From: DATCTV01 sp964400685
Lineage (GTDB): Bacteria; Desulfobacterota; Desulfomonilia; UBA1062
Direction: 5' to 3'
Length of the DNA stretch: 64,000 nt
Assembly: GCA_964400685.1 (NCBI GenBank)
Contig: CAYNVT010000002.1
Coordinates: 1-64,000 of the forward strand
Shown: one piece after another, positions 7,568-15,510 of the stretch
Position numbering within the stretch: the first letter of the stretch is position 1
Layout of the letters: each line of letters begins with the position of its first letter
The notes under the pieces: generated by a model
Database searches by the model: none
Told to the model about the DNA's origin: nothing
Seen by the model: the letters and a program-made list of their open reading frames with translations, nothing else
Program-made: the position numbers and the translations under genes

Positions 7568-8807
7568 ATCGCATGGCCTTGATGTGTATATAGGCGACCA
7601 TCCTATTGGCATACTCTGGATTGATGACGATGGCAGATTCGTTTTTCAGTACAAAGATACATGGGTCAGTGAAAAAGGAGCATTCCCGTTGTCGGTATCA
7701 CTGCCCCTTCGTGCAGAGCCATATGATAATGATTCATCGAGGCCATTTTTCTCAAACCTTCTTCCCGAGGCTGATATAAAAGACGCCATTACAAAAAGAC
7801 TGGGAATTTCAATGGGAAACGATTTCGACCTCCTGAAGGCAATCGGTGGAGAATGCGCAGGGGCGGTCTCGATACTCAAACCCGGAATGTCTCCTGAAGA
7901 AAGATCAGGTTACAGGGAGCTTGACAAGAATCAGCTCCACAAAACAATCCTTGATCTTCCCGGCAAACCCTTTCTGGCTGGCGACAGAGGGATAAGGCTT
8001 TCTCTTGCCGGCGCACAGAACAAGCTTCCTGTCTATATTGAGAACGGCAGGATATTTATTCCAACCGGAAATTCCCCAAGCTCGCACATAATAAAGCCCA
8101 CCATACCTAGGCTTTCTGAAACAGTCGAAAATGAAGCGTTCTGCATGATTCTTGCTACAAGAATTGGATTAAACGTTCCAGAGGTAACAATCCATCAGGG
8201 TATTGATAGACTGTTCGTCGTCAAAAGATATGACAGGGTTGTTGAAGATGACCGGCTTGTCAGGCTTCACCAGGAGGATTTCTGCCAGGCATTGTCTGTG
8301 CTCCCGGACAGAAAGTACGAAGCTGAAGGAGGACCGGCCCTTTCTTCATGCTTTAATCTGATAAGGAACACAAGCATTCGGCCTGCTGCGGACGAGAAAA
8401 TGCTTTTATCATGGTTACTGTTTAACCTCATTATAGGAAACATGGATGCTCATGCAAAGAATCTTTCAATCCTTTATTCAAGGAAAGGCCCTGTTCTGGC
8501 GCCATTCTACGATATATTATCTACAACAGTTTACTCTGATCTATATGATAGGCTTGCCATGAAGATCGGAGGGGAAAACAGGCCCGCATGGATTCAACGT
8601 AGGCACCTGGAGCGCCTGGGTGTAGAGACAGGGATTAAGCCTCAGATGATAATTAGGGAAACATTGGGAATGAGTTCAAAAATAATTAGCGCTTCAGTTG
8701 AAGCATCTAATTATTTCAATGAGAATTTCGGCAAATCAGATATTGTCAAAATGATTGTTTCTCTTATTGATAAAAACTCTTTAAAGCTACAAAGGGCTTT
8801 GTCCTAG
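7557..8807 (+). CDS. hipA: HipA-like serine/threonine kinase toxin
   Basis: A 416-residue HipA-fold kinase. The N-terminal HipA_N region is followed by the SLAGAQNK segment (Ser149 lies where HipA carries its regulatory autophosphorylated serine), the HIIKPT strand with the ATP-binding lysine, catalytic loop NMDAHAKN (Asp297, Asn302) and the metal-binding YDILST (Asp319). HipA toxins phosphorylate targets such as aminoacyl-tRNA synthetases and induce growth arrest. ATG 7557 is chosen because it follows GGGAG by seven bases and overlaps the end of hipB by 11 bases. The 10 residues further upstream in this frame lack a ribosome site. Confidence 0.93.
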   Translation: MPHKSHGLDVYIGDHPIGILWIDDDGRFVFQYKDTWVSEKGAFPLSVSLPLRAEPYDNDSSRPFFSNLLPEADIKDAITKRLGISMGNDFDLLKAIGGECAGAVSILKPGMSPEERSGYRELDKNQLHKTILDLPGKPFLAGDRGIRLSLAGAQNKLPVYIENGRIFIPTGNSPSSHIIKPTIPRLSETVENEAFCMILATRIGLNVPEVTIHQGIDRLFVVKRYDRVVEDDRLVRLHQEDFCQALSVLPDRKYEAEGGPALSSCFNLIRNTSIRPAADEKMLLSWLLFNLIIGNMDAHAKNLSILYSRKGPVLAPFYDILSTTVYSDLYDRLAMKIGGENRPAWIQRRHLERLGVETGIKPQMIIRETLGMSSKIISASVEASNYFNENFGKSDIVKMIVSLIDKNSLKLQRALS

Positions 8808-9164
8808 GCAGGAATATCGTGCAAGATTTTGATATCTCCTCCAGTGTGAACGAAGAAGATGTCAATTCAATATATTTTTGCCTCTGATTTGCCCCCAGAA
8901 TGATTTTTGCAATTCATGCCATAACATTGCGCTCCCTGCTGCAAACAAAGCGTATATAGGCATAAATTAGAGACAAACAGATGGCATCTGCATTATATAA
9001 CCCTCTGTAAAAGGTGGGGATATCTTTTCACACCACTGTTCTTGCAAGGAAAAAGGGGCCAGACTTTTTCTTGAGACTGTATTGATAAACGGTCTGCAAA
9101 ATTGTAACATGCAACCAGATGACGTGAGTAGTGTGCATGAATAATATCAGAGAGAAGGTATAAA
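8808..9164. other. Gene-free stretch
   Basis: I see no convincing gene, repeat or terminator in these roughly 357 bases. The sequence just before the next gene contains a GAGAGAAGG ribosome site but no clear promoter. Confidence 0.4.
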
Positions 9165-9557
9165 ATGAGCAGACAGATAATAATCGATATCATGACCTTC
9201 GAGGAAGCGGCGGAAGTTCTCAATATGGAACCGGAAACTGTTAAGAAAGCTGTAGAAGATGGAATAATCAAAGCTGGCTCAATATATGACATACCTGGCC
9301 ACCTCCTGTCTTCATGGTGGTTGTCAATAGGGGGTAAGAAGGGAATGTTCCTAGACGACTATCTAGAAGATGTTCCCTGGCTGCCTGCGATATTTGCGAA
9401 GGCAGTCGAAACCTTTGGAAATCGTGCAAAGGCAAGGGTCTGGCTTTTGAACGAGATCCATACACTGGGATACAGGTCACCGATTGATTTCGCTAGGGAA
9501 AACGCTCTGGAAGTGCTCCATCTTCTAGGAAGGATAGAACACGGGGTTTTAAGTTGA
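9165..9557 (+). CDS. ParS/MbcA-type antitoxin (DUF2384 toxin-binding domain)
   Basis: A 130-residue protein with an N-terminal excisionase-like helix-turn-helix (about residues 10-38, MTFEEAAEVLNMEPETV) and a C-terminal region (about 80-130) fitting the MbcA/ParS/Xre toxin-binding domain. That region reads VETFGNRAKARVWL, then a Pro-Ile-Asp-Phe turn, then EVLHLLGRIEHGVLS. These antitoxins normally neutralise an adjacent RES-domain ADP-ribosyl/NADase-type toxin. I find no RES gene on either side, so this copy appears to be an orphan or has lost its partner in the 728-base gap that follows. The helix-turn-helix is of a different type from the usual Xre fusion. Confidence 0.75.
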   Translation: MSRQIIIDIMTFEEAAEVLNMEPETVKKAVEDGIIKAGSIYDIPGHLLSSWWLSIGGKKGMFLDDYLEDVPWLPAIFAKAVETFGNRAKARVWLLNEIHTLGYRSPIDFARENALEVLHLLGRIEHGVLS

Positions 9558-10285
9558 AGGCAAGTATCCATATAACAGCTGCTCCAGACAACAATAAGGA
9601 ATAGAATCAAGAGAACAAGCCAATACATGACGGAGGAAAGTTTCAAAGAAAAAAGGGAATTCCCTTATAAACAGAATCTGCTAATAAAAGCGGTCGTGAA
9701 TCTGTTTGGAATGCTAGGCTTTTCGAGGCCAAGCCAGCAAAGGTCTTAGACGTCAGCACTTTCAGCATTAAGAATATGAGTACAGGAGCATTTTTTCTTT
9801 CAGAAAATGAATGAGAGCCTGCTGTTCTGCTTTTTATGTTGTTCAAAGCCCTGGACATACTGGTCGGTGGCAATGAAGAGACGTAAAGGAAATAGCTCAG
9901 AAACAAAAAATGGGCTTGAAGACAAGAAACCCTATCTGACTAGCTAAACCATGTCGTCACTAACCACATAATCGAGTAATTCGACAGGAACAAAACCCCA
10001 GAAAACAATGCCCTTGCAGTAAAACTCTCGACAATGCAGTGGATCACTCTTCTCCTGGAGTTCAAGAAGACGTTAATGCATGACGTGAGAGGGGACCTTC
10101 ATGGGAATGTGGGACTATATGCATACAAATGGAATTGTTTTATATTTTTAAAACTATGGAATTAATATTATTTATAACAAAATCCAAAATCCAATCTTTC
10201 CGATATTAATACTATTGACTAGAAAAAAGTGATGCCTATCATAAGTTTCAGATGCAAAAAAATCTGAGCATGACAAGGAAACGAA
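9558..10285. other. Gene-poor gap, possible decayed DNA
   Basis: No convincing gene is visible in about 730 bases. Only short frames broken by stops occur, with no RES-toxin or transposase motif recognised. A good sigma-70-like promoter lies at the right end and is listed separately. Confidence 0.45.
10215..10242 (+). promoter_or_regulatory. Sigma-70-like promoter of the small membrane protein pair
   Basis: TTGACT (10215-10220), a 16-base spacer and TATCAT (10237-10242) lie about 43 bases before the start codon of the first small membrane protein. Confidence 0.5.
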
Positions 10286-10420
10286 ATGGAATCATATGAA
10301 AGCGACATTGTAACTGCTGCCAAGATCAACGACGATAAAGCCCTCTCGTTCGTAAAAATAGCATTAGGTCTTATCTTCCTCGATTCCTTCCTCGCATACC
10401 TTTTCTGGGGGGTTATATGA
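10286..10420 (+). CDS. Small membrane protein, 44 residues
   Basis: A 44-residue frame starting at ATG 10286 after an AAGGAAA site. The hydrophilic N-terminal half is followed by one hydrophobic helix (about residues 24-44) that ends the protein. Its stop overlaps the start of the next small membrane gene in an ATGA junction, which argues that both are translated together. No family is recognised. Tiny coupled membrane proteins in mobile elements are often toxins, holin-like or exclusion factors, but nothing here proves that. Confidence 0.55.
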   Translation: MESYESDIVTAAKINDDKALSFVKIALGLIFLDSFLAYLFWGVI

Positions 10421-10608
10421 AGCCAGAACTGGAGATATCTCTTAAAATCGAAAGAGTCGGCAGCAATTCGCCTGATGATGAATCATCTGTGTATGAAAAG
10501 AACTACAAGGCTTCTCTCACCCACCTGTTTGTTTGTAAAACAATCTTTTATTCAACGTTATTTTTGAGCGTGCTCTTCTGGAGTCTAATAATTGCAGAAG
10601 CAGTCTAG
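10417..10608 (+). CDS. Small membrane protein, 63 residues
   Basis: A 63-residue protein with a charged N-terminal 35 residues and one C-terminal hydrophobic helix (about 38-60). It starts inside the stop codon of the preceding 44-residue membrane protein (ATGA overlap). Both proteins have the same layout, a soluble N-terminus and a C-terminal anchor, suggesting they form a membrane hetero-complex. The function is unknown. Confidence 0.55.
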   Translation: MKPELEISLKIERVGSNSPDDESSVYEKNYKASLTHLFVCKTIFYSTLFLSVLFWSLIIAEAV

Positions 10609-10715
10609 TAACCAGAGGTTCTCACACATAACAAAATTGCTTTATTTCAAATGCCCGCGAGTTTTTATATGCTATTGTTGACATGACATATTAGACATAC
10701 TAAAAGAGGTTACAA

Positions 10716-11123
10716 ATGGAAATACCCAAACTTAATGAAAATGGGGAACTGCCTCCTGGTGAGCATGTTACAACCATGAAAGAACTTGAAAAGATTTTCG
10801 GGAAGAGTTCACTTATGAGAAAACAATTGTTTCAATCTTTTTTAGCCGCTGTGGATAATTTGAAAAACGCTGGCGTCAAGATGATTTGGGTTAATGGCAG
10901 TTTCACTACGAGCAAAGAAGATCCGAATGATATTGACGGCTGCTGGTTATATGAAAAAGACATAGACAAAGAAAAGCTCGACCCTGTGTTTTTGAAGTCT
11001 TCAACAAAGGAAATGAAAGAAAAATACGGCATAGACTTCTTAATGGCTTATTCCGGGAACGATTTTCCTATGGTCTTCCGGAAGAACAGAGACAACGAAG
11101 AAAAAGGTATTATCGTTATTTAA
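10716..11123 (+). CDS. Nucleotidyltransferase-like protein (DUF6932-type), putative toxin
   Basis: A 135-residue protein. It opens with a LNENGELPPGEH segment and an Ele-x-x-FG helix, then carries WVNGSFTTSKEDPNDIDG at about residues 58-75. GS followed by a spaced D-x-D fits the minimal nucleotidyltransferase fold. Proteins with this layout occur as small two-gene units with a helix-turn-helix partner. That is the case here: the Xre-like gene follows 15 bases downstream with a strong GGAGG site. A toxin role is inferred from the pairing and not seen directly. The ribosome site is AAAGAGG before ATG 10716. Confidence 0.65.
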   Translation: MEIPKLNENGELPPGEHVTTMKELEKIFGKSSLMRKQLFQSFLAAVDNLKNAGVKMIWVNGSFTTSKEDPNDIDGCWLYEKDIDKEKLDPVFLKSSTKEMKEKYGIDFLMAYSGNDFPMVFRKNRDNEEKGIIVI

Positions 11124-11138
11124 GCTTGGAGGAAAGAA

Positions 11139-11612
11139 ATGATTACAAGCGATAAACAGTTTAAAGCAGCTCTTGAAAAAATACATATTCTTGAAAACGG
11201 TCTTAAAATTAAGCCCGAAGGAGTCCCAAAAGAATTTGTTAAGGCAAGGGAAGGGCAGGCTCATGAATTTATTTCTGCAATCAGGAAAGAGATTAAAGAA
11301 TATGAAGATCTGAAGAGGGCCAAGAAGAAAGCAATTCAAATTAAGACCGTTGAAGACCTTTTTACTGCTCCGATCAAATACAGGATTGCTCATAATATGA
11401 CTATTGAACAATTTGCTCATCATGTAAGCATACATTCAAGACAAATAGCCAGGTATGAAAAAGAACTTTACCAGAATATAGCCGCCAGTCTCTTTTTAAG
11501 AATCCTTAAAATGATTGATGTCGATATCAAAGGAACCATAAACAGCGATTATGATTTAGCGGCCAAATCAAGCGATAAGACAACTAATAAAATGTTTTCT
11601 AAGCAACAATAG
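11139..11612 (+). CDS. Xre-like helix-turn-helix protein, partner of the nucleotidyltransferase-like gene
   Basis: A 157-residue protein. The first 75 residues form a charged helical region (MITSDKQFKAALEKI followed by an acidic coiled segment ending in IKEYEDLK). A helix-turn-helix follows at about 95-135 (IAHNMTIEQFAHHVSIHSRQIARYEK). This N-terminal helical plus C-terminal Xre layout is common for antitoxins or regulators that act on an upstream gene product. It probably neutralises or controls the nucleotidyltransferase-like protein. The pair ends here, followed by a decayed ORF6N fragment. Confidence 0.7.
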   Translation: MITSDKQFKAALEKIHILENGLKIKPEGVPKEFVKAREGQAHEFISAIRKEIKEYEDLKRAKKKAIQIKTVEDLFTAPIKYRIAHNMTIEQFAHHVSIHSRQIARYEKELYQNIAASLFLRILKMIDVDIKGTINSDYDLAAKSSDKTTNKMFSKQQ

Positions 11613-11652
11613 ATGGAAAGAAAAGAGGCCATATTTTCTTTCCCCGTTTTAA

Positions 11653-11814
11653 TTTTATCAGATTTCAAAAGAGGAGTTCGATATTTTGAGATCACAAATT
11701 GCGACCTCAAAACGTTTTGGTGAAAAAAGATATCTTCCTCATGCAACCACGGAGCATGGCGCTATTATGGTGGCCACGATTCTTAACTCCCCGAAATCAG
11801 TTGAAATACCCTAA
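11653..11814 (+). pseudogene. ORF6N-domain protein fragment
   Basis: A frame bounded by stop codons (TAA at 11650 and 11812) reads as the centre of an ORF6N domain. It has a KEEFDILRSQ segment, then SKR-FGEKRYLPHA, then TEHGAIMVATILNSPKSVE. Intact family members are 150-300-residue phage and mobile-element proteins, often antirepressor-like DNA-binding proteins. Both the N-terminal part and the continuation after VE (normally a short helix ending in RAF) are missing and there is no start codon, so it is a relic. Confidence 0.75.
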
Positions 11815-12241
11815 AAATGAAGTCTTGAGCATTTATTGATTTAGTTTAAGGAGTCTTTTTTTTAATGACAGAATCGGGTCATAATCAATCCGTCCAAATG
11901 CTCTTACATGTTGAGATTAAATACGGAGACGTGTTCATACTTCCCATCAAAAATTGTTTGGTTCCTTTTTCCATACAAACGGGCAAATGATGATTTGAGA
12001 AAATTAAATCCTGGACAAAACATAAAAATCAAAAAGGAAAGCTACGCAAGACATCAATTCCCAAATCCTAACAAATTATCTGACGGAACGACGATCTTAA
12101 AACCGACATCATGGTAGAATAGTCAACAACAAATAAACAATCAGAGTCTTATAAATGCAGAATAAAGAAAAAGACTTTCAATTGATCCAAAGAAGCGGGC
12201 AGAGCCATAAGAGATTCTACCCTTTCTAATCCATATTGATA
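11815..12241. other. Gene-free stretch after the ORF6N relic
   Basis: No supported gene. One 69-codon frame (11908-12117, plus) exists, but it has no ribosome site, motif or neighbour logic. No strong terminator hairpin was noticed for the converging genes. Confidence 0.4.
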
Positions 12242-14050
12242 TCAATTGAAGATATTTTTAGTGCAGAGACCTCCAAGTACAATACCAGTAAATACTAATA
12301 AGGTTAATAAACAGTGAGAAGTCTTATGACCTGCTGTCGAGGTGGATATGAAGCAGCCTTTACCACTGTTCGATTCTTCCTCTTCTGTGACCACAGTGTT
12401 TGTAGGCTCGGAAGATGAAGCAGGCGAACCGATTGACGAAATCGAAATACTGACAACTTCCCCTTGCGGTGCGAGATCCGCCCCGTAAACTTTCACAGAC
12501 CATTCTCCTGCCTCTGGATTGGTAAGACGGTAAAGCTCATAAGTGAGCCCTTTCGCATGATAGACATCTGAATCGTTTGTAGATGGACTGATTTCTCTGC
12601 CACTAGGAGAGACAAGAGTCGTGCCTATATCACTACCGGGCCAACTGAACATAAATGATAGCGACTGTTGATTTGATGGGATTGTTATCTGCGTATTATA
12701 TGTATCGCCGGTGGTCATTGTGGTGTCTGTGCACATGAGCAAAGAACCACCTGCTATCTGGGTTGCTATCTCAAAATAGACATTTTTCAATTGATTTGAG
12801 TCTGTCAGCGCAAAATACTTTCCCCCTGTTTCCTGGGCAATTTCTGAGAGAAGATCGGTGTCAGTACTGAGTCCCAGACCGACAGTAAAAACAGGCCAGC
12901 TTTTAGTTGCGAAAAGGGAAGCCTCATTGTTGTAAGATCCCATGCCATCAGTCAGCAGTAACGCTGCTTTTTTTGCAGAACGGGTGGATATATTCAATTC
13001 ATCGTAAGCCATTTGAAGTGCATTTGAAATGTTTGTTCCTCCACTGCTGTCAATCATATCGATTGCATTTTTTATTGATGACCGGTCATCGGTTAATTCC
13101 TGTAAACCCCATCGAAGCAGGGCATAAGAGTCAAAATCAATAATCGCCACCTGGTCATTACTTGCAGCGGTATCGACAAACAACTTGGCGGCTTCTTTCC
13201 TCATATCGCCGGGATCGCTAGAAGTCATGCTTCCGCTTGAGTCAATTATCAGAGCAACGTCAATAGAATGGTTATCCTCTATGAATTTGATGGGGTCATA
13301 TGTGTTGCCGGCCAGATTTGGGTCGGGGCTTTCGGTCTGACTTGGGAAATACGGATACGGGTCGGGCATTACCTTATCGATCTGGAAATGCAGATGCGCT
13401 GCATCAGAGTTGCCATGATGGGGATCGCTTGCATCTCCACCGCTTAATCCTATAGAAAAACCCGGATAGGGAATTTCAGCATCCTTCTCAACATCCCTGC
13501 GTTTCAAATGTGCATAACAGGAATATATCGGGCCATCGACACCTGAGATGTCATGTCTTATAACAATCAAGCCGCCCCAACTTTTTTCACTATCATAGTC
13601 TTTTGAAACAACGACGGTACCTTTTCCTATTGATCTAACTGCCGTTCCACTGACAACCCTGATGTCTACACCGGGGTGGCCTCCGGTGCCTTTGCACCTG
13701 TTTTTAAATGAACCGTTATATTTACCTCCCCAAACCATTGTATACCAGGATTGCGCTGATGAAGTGCTTGTTGGCCGAGCGGCACCGCTGTCGACAGGAC
13801 AGTCTGAATCACCGGGTAGGCCATCGACAGGGAAAACCAGGTAATTATCCTGATCGAAGCCGGTAGATAGGCTAGAAGATGATTCGCTCATGCCGGTTGT
13901 AGCTGATGCAGATGACATATATGAGGATGTTTCCAGTAAATAGGAATTTCCAGAGCCGGATGTGTCTCCATTGCCGGTATTGCATCCTGCAAAGATCATA
14001 AAAATAGATAAAACTATTAACCACTGCAATAATGAATGTTCTTTGTTCAT
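12242..14050 (-). CDS. Secreted lipoprotein with M23-like peptidase, vWA and CFI-box C-terminus
   Basis: A 602-residue lipoprotein. A signal peptide with lipobox FAGC (Cys23) is followed by a Ser/Thr/Gly-rich linker. An M23/LytM-like domain (about 115-255) has HPGVD and AHLHF motifs. A von Willebrand factor A domain (about 263-430) carries the MIDAS signature DSSGS and a TDG strand. A beta-rich domain (about 440-550) precedes a C-terminal GCFIST box plus a hydrophobic tail (about 570-600) resembling the CFI-box C-terminal sorting region. It probably acts outside the cytoplasm on peptidoglycan or a surface partner. The fusion of peptidase and vWA is uncommon. AGGAGG precedes the ATG, and an ECF-like promoter on the minus strand lies at 14119-14144. 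Confidence 0.82.
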   Translation of the reverse strand: MNKEHSLLQWLIVLSIFMIFAGCNTGNGDTSGSGNSYLLETSSYMSSASATTGMSESSSSLSTGFDQDNYLVFPVDGLPGDSDCPVDSGAARPTSTSSAQSWYTMVWGGKYNGSFKNRCKGTGGHPGVDIRVVSGTAVRSIGKGTVVVSKDYDSEKSWGGLIVIRHDISGVDGPIYSCYAHLKRRDVEKDAEIPYPGFSIGLSGGDASDPHHGNSDAAHLHFQIDKVMPDPYPYFPSQTESPDPNLAGNTYDPIKFIEDNHSIDVALIIDSSGSMTSSDPGDMRKEAAKLFVDTAASNDQVAIIDFDSYALLRWGLQELTDDRSSIKNAIDMIDSSGGTNISNALQMAYDELNISTRSAKKAALLLTDGMGSYNNEASLFATKSWPVFTVGLGLSTDTDLLSEIAQETGGKYFALTDSNQLKNVYFEIATQIAGGSLLMCTDTTMTTGDTYNTQITIPSNQQSLSFMFSWPGSDIGTTLVSPSGREISPSTNDSDVYHAKGLTYELYRLTNPEAGEWSVKVYGADLAPQGEVVSISISSIGSPASSSEPTNTVVTEEEESNSGKGCFISTSTAGHKTSHCLLTLLVFTGIVLGGLCTKNIFN

Positions 14051-14118
14051 ATAATCCTCCTATAAGTTTTATAATTTTCAAACCGTGATTAGTGCATGTA
14101 TCTTCCTTGAAATTTGAA

Positions 14119-14144
14119 GACGGAAAATTATCTATTTTTAGACA
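14119..14144 (-). promoter_or_regulatory. ECF-type promoter motif P1 (for the M23-vWA lipoprotein)
   Basis: On the minus strand, TGTCTAA at 14144-14138, exactly 15 bases, then CGTC at 14122-14119. It is about 70 bases upstream of the lipoprotein start and divergent from P2. It shares layout and spacing with eight other sites in 14-28 kb. Confidence 0.65.
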
Positions 14145-14209
14145 TCTGCTCTTGGTTTTTTCTGAAATGCTGATAATGAAAAAAATGCCCAGTGACCTTA
14201 CACGATATT

Positions 14210-14235
14210 CGTCACATTTCCATTTTTAATCCGTC
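14210..14235 (+). promoter_or_regulatory. ECF-type promoter motif P2
   Basis: CGTCACA (14210-14216), 15 bases, CGTC (14232-14235), about 35 bases upstream of the first 58-residue small gene. The -35 element has C in place of the first T, but the following ATTTCC and the spacing match the other copies. Confidence 0.6.
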
Positions 14236-14269
14236 ATAGAATACAAAAAATCATGGAGGATATTACGAA

Positions 14270-14446
14270 ATGAATAAGCCAGATGAAAAAGTGCGCCCAG
14301 CAAAAGAGTATAAATCTATGGAAGAAATGGATCGTGACATCTTAACTGAAGAGCTTGGGAAAGAAAGAGCTTCACGAATTATGATTCTCGCAAAAGCTAT
14401 TGAAATATTCGTCACTGAAACGGAAAACAGCATTAGAGATTCGTGA
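14270..14446 (+). CDS. Small protein, paralogue 1 of an island family (58 residues)
   Basis: A 58-residue hydrophilic, helical protein. The centre (about 13-45) reads K-Y-K-S-M-E-E-M-D, then DILTEELGKERASRIMILAKA. The same core recurs in the proteins at 15334 and 24582, so this is a real family even though it is too short for most gene finders. GGAGG lies about 10 bases before the ATG, and ECF-like promoter P2 lies just upstream. No motif of known function; the size and pattern suggest a small adaptor or regulator. Confidence 0.7.
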   Translation: MNKPDEKVRPAKEYKSMEEMDRDILTEELGKERASRIMILAKAIEIFVTETENSIRDS

Positions 14447-14571
14447 TGTTTAAGCAAAATTCAGCTTAGATTGGACCAATACCGATAATACAAGCGCTAG
14501 GTTAAAATATGAGATGGCAATTCATGAGGTTTATTCAATCGATGACTAATCACATTTTATTCAACGAGCTA

Positions 14572-15030
14572 CTACTCCAATAACTTTTCAATGGTTTCTA
14601 AAAAAGTTCCCCTTTCAAAAGGCTTAAACCGGTCACAACCATTATTAATAGAAGTGACAGTATAAGAAAGAGTGTGATAACCGAATACAATCACTGGTCT
14701 TCCATATGTTTCTTTGATTTGTGCGATAAGTTGCAAGTTCTTCTTTAATCTTTCAAAAGGATCTTTTTTCACACGGTTTCCAAGAGGATCTTTTTTTAAA
14801 TCGAGACTATTAATAATAAGTATAAAGATATCGACTGGTTCCTTTTCTGCAAATTCCAGTATTTCCTCGCCATAAAAAAATAAATAAACCTTAAGGTTGT
14901 ATTTGCTTTTAAATGCTTCGTCTACAATTTGAGATATGTATTCGCCAGTGCCACTTTCTTTCGAATCGCCTATTATAAAGCGGACCTCTCGTTTCTTCTC
15001 CCTGTTAAGTTCGAGTCCGTTTTTGTTCAC
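14572..15030 (-). CDS. Degenerate receiver-like protein
   Basis: A 152-residue protein with the alternating strand-helix pattern of a response regulator receiver. It starts with VRFIIGDS and ends with FKPFERGTFLETIEKLLE, where the conserved lysine of receivers (KPF) is kept. At the usual phospho-acceptor strand it reads ILIINS, with no aspartate, so it probably is not phosphorylated in the normal way. I chose GTG 15030 because AAGGAG lies six bases upstream. A GTG at 15057 in frame has no ribosome site. An ECF-like promoter (P3) sits about 155 bases upstream on the same strand. Confidence 0.65.
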   Translation of the reverse strand: MNKNGLELNREKKREVRFIIGDSKESGTGEYISQIVDEAFKSKYNLKVYLFFYGEEILEFAEKEPVDIFILIINSLDLKKDPLGNRVKKDPFERLKKNLQLIAQIKETYGRPVIVFGYHTLSYTVTSINNGCDRFKPFERGTFLETIEKLLE

Positions 15031-15183
15031 GTCTGACTCCTTTAGTGCTCTAATCACAATAATATGAAATAGAAATTACTATTTTTTTCTGCTCTTTCTT
15101 TACTGTACATTTTCGTAAAAATCTCAATGAATGTTGAAAATTTCTAAACCTTGTTTGTATATTTATCCTACTTGAAATTTGAA

Positions 15184-15209
15184 GACGGAAAACCATCAAA
15201 TTCTAGACA
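15184..15209 (-). promoter_or_regulatory. ECF-type promoter motif P3 (for the receiver-like gene)
   Basis: On the minus strand, TGTCTAG at 15209-15203, 15 bases, then CGTC at 15187-15184. It is divergent from P4 and is the duplicate of P1. Confidence 0.62.
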
Positions 15210-15275
15210 TCTGTCTTTGATTTTCTTTCTGAAATGATGATTTAAAAAAACCTGCACAATGGCATTTTTGATATT

Positions 15276-15301
15276 TGTCACATTTCCATTCTTAATCCGT
15301 C
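15276..15301 (+). promoter_or_regulatory. ECF-type promoter motif P4
   Basis: TGTCACA (15276-15282), 15 bases, CGTC (15298-15301), about 33 bases upstream of the second 58-residue gene. Confidence 0.65.
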
Positions 15302-15333
15302 ATAGAATATAAAAAAATGAAGGAAAAATTAGA

Positions 15334-15510
15334 ATGAATAAGCCAAAAGAAACAAAGAATGAGACAAAAAAGTATAAATGTATGGAAGAAATGGATCGTG
15401 ACATCTTAACAGAAAGGCATGGTAAAGTAATAGCAGCACAAATTATGATTGAAGCTAAAATTACCTATAAATTCTTTACTGAAACGGAAAACAGCATTAG
15501 GGATTCATGA
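15334..15510 (+). CDS. Small protein, paralogue 2 of an island family (58 residues)
   Basis: A 58-residue protein with the same length, start (MNKP) and end (FTETENSIRDS) as the protein at 14270, and the shared core MEEMDRDILTE. The central segment has drifted, with an amphipathic helix retained. AAGGAAAA precedes the ATG, and ECF-like promoter P4 lies directly upstream. The function is unknown; it comes from a recent tandem duplication together with its divergent promoter. Confidence 0.7.
   Translation: MNKPKETKNETKKYKCMEEMDRDILTERHGKVIAAQIMIEAKITYKFFTETENSIRDS

Larger units (their letters stand above)
14103..14446. repeat. Divergent-promoter/small-gene cassette, copy A
   Basis: The segment contains P1 (minus), P2 (plus) and the first 58-residue gene. 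It is repeated with divergence at about 15168-15510. Matching blocks include TTGAAATTTGAAGACGGAAAA, CACATTTCCATT-T-TTAATCCGTCATAGAATA and long stretches of the coding region. This implies a local duplication of a promoter-plus-gene unit. Confidence 0.75.
15168..15510. repeat. Divergent-promoter/small-gene cassette, copy B
   Basis: The second copy of the unit at 14103-14446. It holds P3 on the minus strand, P4 on the plus strand and the second 58-residue gene. Promoter blocks and both ends of the small gene (MNKP start, FTETENSIRDS end) are kept, and the middle has drifted. Confidence 0.75.

Noticed and set aside
9643..9906. 87-codon minus-strand frame in the gap after the ParS-like gene
   Set aside because: No ribosome site and a low-complexity Ser/Leu-rich translation; no match to a RES toxin or transposase.
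9850..9910. A further TGT...CGTC-like pair on the minus strand near 9876-9901
   Set aside because: The -35 reads TGTTTCT and no gene follows at a sensible distance on that strand, so I did not count it with the regulon.
11908..12117. 69-codon plus-strand frame
   Set aside because: No ribosome site, motif or conserved neighbour; composition looks non-coding.
12907..13844. Plus-strand frames inside the M23-vWA lipoprotein gene
   Set aside because: They are antisense shadows of a long, motif-rich gene.
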